Shown: positions 54,109 through 58,227 of the stretch, in pieces
Layout of the letters: each line of letters opens with the position of its first letter
How positions within the stretch are numbered: position 1 is the stretch's first letter
Origin: Gammaproteobacteria bacterium
GTDB lineage: Bacteria > Pseudomonadota > Gammaproteobacteria > JABCZS01
Direction of reading: 5' to 3'
Length of the DNA: 58,227 nt
NCBI GenBank assembly: GCA_013289085.1
Contig: JABDAR010000008.1
Coordinates: 1-58,227, forward strand
Position numbers and translations under genes: made by a program
Notes under the pieces: model-generated
Seen by the model: only the letters and a program-made list of their open reading frames with translations
Database searches by the model: none
Told to the model about the DNA's origin: nothing

Positions 54109-54130
54109 TGGGACAGTTTTGGGGACAGTT
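54109..54130. repeat. GGGACAG direct repeat near the island end
   Basis: GGGACAGTTTTGGGGACAGT is found here and, with one change, at 58031-58050; a decayed copy is at about 51062-51080. Paired heptamers near att sites resemble integrase arm-binding sites, or could be the edge of a lost integrase gene. Confidence 0.6.
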
Positions 54131-54598
54131 AAAATAGCGCAATTGAACTCAAGATTTTAAAATATAACAAACATCCCAATTATTGCCCATGATCGTGTGC
54201 CGAAACATATTGTTATTAATGCATATAACTATTTCATTACAAATAGATTATTTTCTGTGTCTCTTAACCCAGAATAATCACACCCCTCTTCAATATCCCA
54301 AACATTTATAAAATCCCAGCATCCGCAAATCTATTTTTCTTCCTTTTAATTCGCCTAAAATAGTTCAGTTTGGGTATAATCTAATTTAGGCGGTTTTAAT
54401 AATGAAGCCATGCAGTCTTTCCTCCACTTCAGTGCCGCCTCGATATCTTAATATACCTGGCCAATTATTAATGTAATTCTATCAATTGGCTAGTTGAGAC
54501 TGAAAGGCTAATAAACAGATTAGAACAACTATGTCTTCACAACACGAGAATCCATTAACAATCTCTCGTGTCAATCAAGATATCAAAACGATGTTAAA

Positions 54599-55482
54599 AT
54601 GAATGCACATAACTCAAGCTTGATTGCAAATCTGATTTCACTTGATACTAGTGCGATTAATTATTGCTGTAACAAAAATATTGAACCTGCTGAATTAAAT
54701 AAAAAGCTTGAAAAGTCTTGACTTGCTCCCCTTATTACGCCATATGTGATTTATGAAATAGCTAAAAATCTTGTAGATGAAAAAGATCCAGCAAAAGCTC
54801 CAAGCTATACAATGGCCGAACGTTGTAAAATCTTGTCTTGCTTCATAAGAGAGCTGAAGCCACAATATTGTTGTCGGCGCGATCATTTGTATTATATGGA
54901 ATGCCAAAAACTAAAAAATGATCACCCTATCTCCTATCTTTCAGGACATTTTTTGCTTCAGTATATAGGTATTGGAATTGAAGAATTATGTGAAGGTAAA
55001 ATTACTCAAGAACATCAATTGTATATAAGAGGAAGGCAGGAAAGCTTATCTCGAGAAAAACGAGAAAAAGTTTTTTCTCCGCCGTTCAAGTCCAAAGGAA
55101 TAGATTTTGAACAAATAAGACGTCAGTATCTGCAAAATTTAATTAATAGAAAAAAGCAACCGTTGATAATTTAATCGAATTTATACAGGCAATTGCTGGC
55201 GACTTCTCTGTTATTTTAAGCGAACAAGAAATAATAAAACTTGCTGAAAATATTGATTTATATCCAGCAATAAGAAGCGCTATTTTTTCTAATTTATATA
55301 TTCAGTATCAATTTATATTAAATGGTGATGTGCCAGCAGAGGACAGATTCACGGATCTCATCATTGTAACCGAATCATCCTACTGCCCTTTTTTATTAAG
55401 TCACGATAATAATCTTATTACAAAACATGCAAACAGAGCACACCCAGGAATAACCACTGTTGAGATAAAAGACATTTTATGA
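54599..55482 (+). pseudogene. Broken PIN-like nuclease gene (one in-frame stop, one frameshift)
   Basis: The frame starts at the ATG 54599 with ISLDTSAINYCCNK (a PIN-type first aspartate), meets a TGA at 54719-54721, continues in the same frame (LITPYVIYEIAKNLVDEKDP..) to a stop near 55174, and then resumes in another frame from about 55160 (TVDNLIEFIQAIAGDF.. FTDLIIVTESSYCPFLLSHDNNL..) to TGA at 55480-55482. The shift lies near an A6 run. DLIIV..LLSHDNNL is like the C-terminal acidic motif of PIN domains. The original protein of about 290 residues would be a VapC-like or DUF4935-like nuclease; it is now inactive unless recoded. Confidence 0.65.
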
Positions 55483-55549
55483 ACTGATAACTAATTTAAT
55501 ACTATACCTTGGGAAACAATACCCATTCGATAAGATCAAGCTTGATTCA

Positions 55550-56311
55550 TTACAGATTTTTTTCATTGATTGAAGCAAGAAACTCATTAATCTTCTGTCT
55601 ATGAAAAATCATCATTGAAACATAACTTTCTATATGATCCCTAGATTCGCATCCATTAATATAATTTATATATGTTTCATAAACAGATAATTTGCTTATC
55701 GCATACTCTCGATCTTTTCCATCAATATTAAGGGATATACTAATTTTATTTTCAAAGGGAATCAATAATGATTTTTTTGGAAAGCTTTTTATGCAAAATG
55801 AACCCGTGGGCCCAGTGCCAAAACAAGCTAATGGAAACATCGCCGTATGGCCAGATTCAATAGAAAAGAATGTTCGGCCTGCAATAATATCTGTATGTTC
55901 ATTTTCAATATTATAATGCTCGTACATAAACTGATAGCTTTGATTTTTTTTAACTGTATATCTGTTTTCATATAATTTACGAATAATTTCTCCACTGCCC
56001 GTTGGTATTTTATTGTTCCCAAGCATTACCGAGCTCGAAATAATTTTTAACGTTTTTGACGTATCATTTCTTATGCTAAGACACGGGATCTCAATGTATT
56101 TATCTTTTTTACCAGCTTTAGTAAAGGTAAGATGATTTCCTTTTTTGAATTCAATATGCAATTTAGGCCTGCATACATAATTTACCAGGGATGGCCATAT
56201 TTTATAAATAAATCCAACCACGGTAATGATCAATAGCATCCATCTGATAACTATTGGCAATTGCATAAATAATGCATATAGATGCTCTATAAATCCTTCA
56301 TTCTCTTCCAT
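55550..56311 (-). CDS. Membrane-anchored hypothetical protein linked to AbiE
   Basis: Unrecognised 253-residue protein with one N-terminal membrane segment (VIRWMLLIITVVGFIYKIW) and a beta-rich soluble domain (KLHIEFKKGNHLTF.. to SLNIDGKDREYAI). Its start overlaps the end of abiEii by 25 bases, so it is the third gene of that operon. An association with abortive infection (anchor or additional effector) is inferred from position only. Confidence 0.7.
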   Translation of the reverse strand: MEENEGFIEHLYALFMQLPIVIRWMLLIITVVGFIYKIWPSLVNYVCRPKLHIEFKKGNHLTFTKAGKKDKYIEIPCLSIRNDTSKTLKIISSSVMLGNNKIPTGSGEIIRKLYENRYTVKKNQSYQFMYEHYNIENEHTDIIAGRTFFSIESGHTAMFPLACFGTGPTGSFCIKSFPKKSLLIPFENKISISLNIDGKDREYAISKLSVYETYINYINGCESRDHIESYVSMMIFHRQKINEFLASINEKNL

Positions 56312-57114
56312 GACTCACCTTTTAACTTCGGTAAAAATTGATTGAAAATAATGTCATAAGCACGTTCTGAGCTGTATGTTTGATTTTGTTTTAATGAGAG
56401 CAAGGGGATGATATCTGTATTGAAAACAATGTCATTCTTTTTGGCAATTAAATTCTGCTCGAATTGCGCGCGTGTCACTGGAGTATTACCTTTTTGCATA
56501 TAGTGCTCAAAAATACGAATCGTTTCAGTAATATCCAATTCTGGGATATGTTCTAATGCATACCAAAAATCATATAGATCTCTGCCCTTGTTACGTTGAT
56601 ACAGTGCACGCAATTTAGTTGCCATAACCTCTTCAATTGGATGAGTCAATATTTGAGCGTTGCCAGAAAACCAAGGATTAGTGACCTGAAATGGAATCAT
56701 ATCAAGAGGGCTCACGCGATAATGTTCTCGGGTATTAATTTCTAATTTTAGTTTCCGAGTTGCCATAGCATTTTCAGTTGTAAATTTATAATAAAGTGTA
56801 AATCGCCCTGCATTTTGTTTATGGTTTGATTTACCGAGCCAAGGATCCAAAACTGAATGAATTGCATCAACAGTCTCACCAATGGGTGCTGGAAAAGCTT
56901 GAACAAAATCCAAGTCTTCAGAAAATCGTCCTGCTTGGCTAAAAAAAAGTTTATGCAATGCAGTACCACCCCGAAAAACTAAATTTTTATTGATGATGGG
57001 ATTTGCATACAATTCACACAATGCGCGAGATAAGACTAAATCATGTTCAATTAGATCAGGCGCAACCCAAGGTACATTATTCCCCCAGGCAATAATATTT
57101 GGTACAGGTATCAT
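56287..57114 (-). CDS. abiEii: AbiEii-type nucleotidyltransferase toxin
   Basis: A 275-residue member of the AbiEii/AbiGii family: VFRGGTALHKLFFSQAGRFSEDLDFV contains the GGT/S and D-x-D nucleotidyltransferase motifs, followed by KLKLEINTREHY and ATKLRALYQRNKGRDLYDFWYAL. Family members modify tRNA or nucleotides and halt growth upon phage infection. The start overlaps the antitoxin stop (ATGA). An intact catalytic core suggests function. Confidence 0.92.
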   Translation of the reverse strand: MIPVPNIIAWGNNVPWVAPDLIEHDLVLSRALCELYANPIINKNLVFRGGTALHKLFFSQAGRFSEDLDFVQAFPAPIGETVDAIHSVLDPWLGKSNHKQNAGRFTLYYKFTTENAMATRKLKLEINTREHYRVSPLDMIPFQVTNPWFSGNAQILTHPIEEVMATKLRALYQRNKGRDLYDFWYALEHIPELDITETIRIFEHYMQKGNTPVTRAQFEQNLIAKKNDIVFNTDIIPLLSLKQNQTYSSERAYDIIFNQFLPKLKGESWKRMKDL

Positions 57115-57917
57115 AAATCATCAGGCTCCACTATTTCATTCACTAAAATATTCCATTGCTTATTATATTCAATAATTGGTTTTTCACTTCCTCTAACTAA
57201 TAATTGTTGCGTTTGTTTTTTTGTTTTTAACACTGATAATAACGGTGCTAAATCAACGGGTATACCCAGGTTTTCTAATAAATATCCTAAGCGTTGAGCA
57301 ACTGTTGTTTCTATATCGCCTTGTTCAAGTAATTGCGCCAATATTTCAGGATTAATTGATTCACCCAATTCACATAAAACAGTTGCAACATGATTTACTT
57401 GCCCAGCTGCGTTGATATAACGCAATAAATCACAAGCTGTCATTTCTGGGATGGATACATTAACCATACCGCCAGCAGTTTTTACTTTTTGATAATAATG
57501 AGGATGAATCGTTTTTTTATAGAAAAATACAATATGAAATTGACCAGCTTGAATCTCTGGAGTTATTTTATTAGTGATCACTTGAAAAGCTGTATTCATC
57601 TGATGAGTAGCCCCCTGTAAACTAGCAGCACTGAGTAAACCAATGTAATGGTCTTGCTGCAAGTAATCCATCAGTTGCTCGATAAACCAGTTGGGAGGTA
57701 ATGAACCTTGTGCACTGTATTCAGGAGGTACAATACTATAAAATTCACTCCTGATACGATTCAATAGCCCTTTTTTGACAAGACGTCCTGCAACTCGTTG
57801 AAATGAAATATTACTTAACCCTAAAGCATCTATGGCATTCTGACGCACGAAGCTGTATTGCCCTTGTGCTTGCAGTTGCGCTAAATAGTCTTTGAGAGTG
57901 TGTTTTCCTAAAATCAT
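57111..57917 (-). CDS. abiEi: AbiEi-type antitoxin
   Basis: A 268-residue antitoxin/repressor with an N-terminal winged-helix region (LKDYLAQLQAQGQYSFVRQNAIDALGLSNISFQRVAGRLVKKGLL) and the AbiEi C-terminal domain (YIGLLSAASLQGATHQ, VSIPEMTACDLLRYINAAG). It would block AbiEii and repress its own operon. I use the ATG at 57917; a TTG lies at 57935 just past an AGG. Together with AbiEii this is a type IV-like toxin-antitoxin phage defence pair. Confidence 0.9.
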   Translation of the reverse strand: MILGKHTLKDYLAQLQAQGQYSFVRQNAIDALGLSNISFQRVAGRLVKKGLLNRIRSEFYSIVPPEYSAQGSLPPNWFIEQLMDYLQQDHYIGLLSAASLQGATHQMNTAFQVITNKITPEIQAGQFHIVFFYKKTIHPHYYQKVKTAGGMVNVSIPEMTACDLLRYINAAGQVNHVATVLCELGESINPEILAQLLEQGDIETTVAQRLGYLLENLGIPVDLAPLLSVLKTKKQTQQLLVRGSEKPIIEYNKQWNILVNEIVEPDDL

Positions 57918-58030
57918 TTGTAAAATATACCTCAAAAAGGTATTTTTTACAAATGATTTTATTTTTTATAACTATAGAATATCAGGTATTCTAATTATTC
58001 GGTCCTATCTTATTGTTTTTATTAAAGTTG

Positions 58031-58050
58031 GGACAATTTTGGGGACAGTA
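58031..58050. repeat. GGGACAG direct repeat at the right end of island C
   Basis: GGGACAATTTTGGGGACAGT, one base different from the copy at 54109-54130, about 70 bases from the tRNA gene. See the copy at 54109. Confidence 0.6.
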
Positions 58051-58117
58051 TGCACATAAAACAGTTTAAGTAAAGTTAACTAAAAACATCCATCTCATTG
58101 TTTTTATTAGATAATAT

Positions 58118-58193
58118 TGGCAGGCCAGGAGGGAATCGAACCCACAACCTGCGGTTTTGGAGACCGCCACTCTGCCAATTGAGCTACTGGCCT
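58118..58193 (-). tRNA. tRNA-Trp (CCA anticodon)
   Basis: A 76-base cloverleaf on the minus strand: acceptor AGGCCAG/CTGGCCT, anticodon stem GCGGT/ACCGC with loop CTCCAAA and anticodon CCA at 58158-58160, T-loop GTTCGATTC, discriminator G and encoded CCA at 58118-58120. Its 3' half is the integration target of the islands to its left. Confidence 0.97.
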
Positions 58194-58227
58194 AAAGAGG
58201 GCGAAAGATTTTTCGCCCTTACGAACA

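Larger units (their letters stand above)
54006..58117. mobile_element. Putative genomic island C at tRNA-Trp (about 4.1 kb)
   Basis: Bounded by tRNA-Trp copy 3 and the intact tRNA gene. Contents: broken PIN-like gene, membrane protein and AbiE system. Similar GGGACARTTTTGGGGACAGT motifs occur near both ends (about 54109-54130 and 58031-58050). 54140-54598 holds no gene I can support. No integrase is present. Confidence 0.7.

Overview
The window looks like a chromosomal segment of a host-associated gammaproteobacterium of the order Legionellales or a close relative (Coxiella/Legionella/Berkiella-like). The evidence is a large Dot/Icm (type IVB) secretion locus including the effector-chaperone gene icmS, eukaryote-like proteins (WD40 repeats, a possible NTAN1/CheD-fold deamidase), a gammaproteobacterial nrdR-rib-nusB cluster, and AT-rich DNA. 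The genus is an inference; no rRNA is present.

Region 1 (1-13.0 kb) is core metabolism: thiL (cut by the window edge), purU, a solute-binding protein coupled to a dicarboxylate-type symporter, then nusB, ribH, ribB with a degenerate RibA domain, ribE, ribD, nrdR and glyA on the minus strand, followed by radA, a BON-domain protein and an unusual archaeal/eukaryotic-type prolyl-tRNA synthetase.

Region 2 (13.0-30.7 kb) is the Dot/Icm locus. One long minus-strand operon reads dotD-dotC-dotB-orf134-dotJ-dotI-dotH-dotG-dotF-dotE-dotP-dotN-dotO. It diverges from a plus-strand operon icmS-lytic transglycosylase-dotM-dotL. Together they supply the outer-membrane core (DotC, D, H, with G and F), inner-membrane parts (DotI, J, E, P), ATPases (DotB, DotO) and the coupling complex (DotL, M, N, IcmS). 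dotA, dotK, icmQ/R/T/V/W/X, icmF and dotU are not in the window. The long operon follows the gene order I recall for the IncI plasmid tra operon rather than that of Legionella.

Region 3 (30.7-45.2 kb) is a surface and accessory region: a 1075-aa plus 360-aa-class unknown pair, a two-partner secretion pair (TpsA exoprotein, TpsB transporter), an orphan PAS histidine kinase, a DUF4143-type ATPase, a PIF1-like helicase and an EEP-family lipoprotein.

Region 4 (45.4-58.2 kb) is a stack of three small genomic islands at the tRNA-Trp gene at the right end. The tRNA 3' half, from anticodon loop through CCA, is repeated at 45401, 50912 and 53958, so the islands are about 5.5, 3.0 and 4.1 kb. They carry, in order: a PLP decarboxylase coupled to the NTAN1-like protein, a cysteine-paired Asp-box propeller and a WD40 protein; a periplasmic nucleoside hydrolase, a cluster of four near-perfect hairpins, a tail-anchored unknown and HigBA; and a broken PIN-type gene, a membrane protein and an AbiE toxin-antitoxin pair. 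No integrase remains. All functional statements rest on recognised motifs and gene context; no database search was run.
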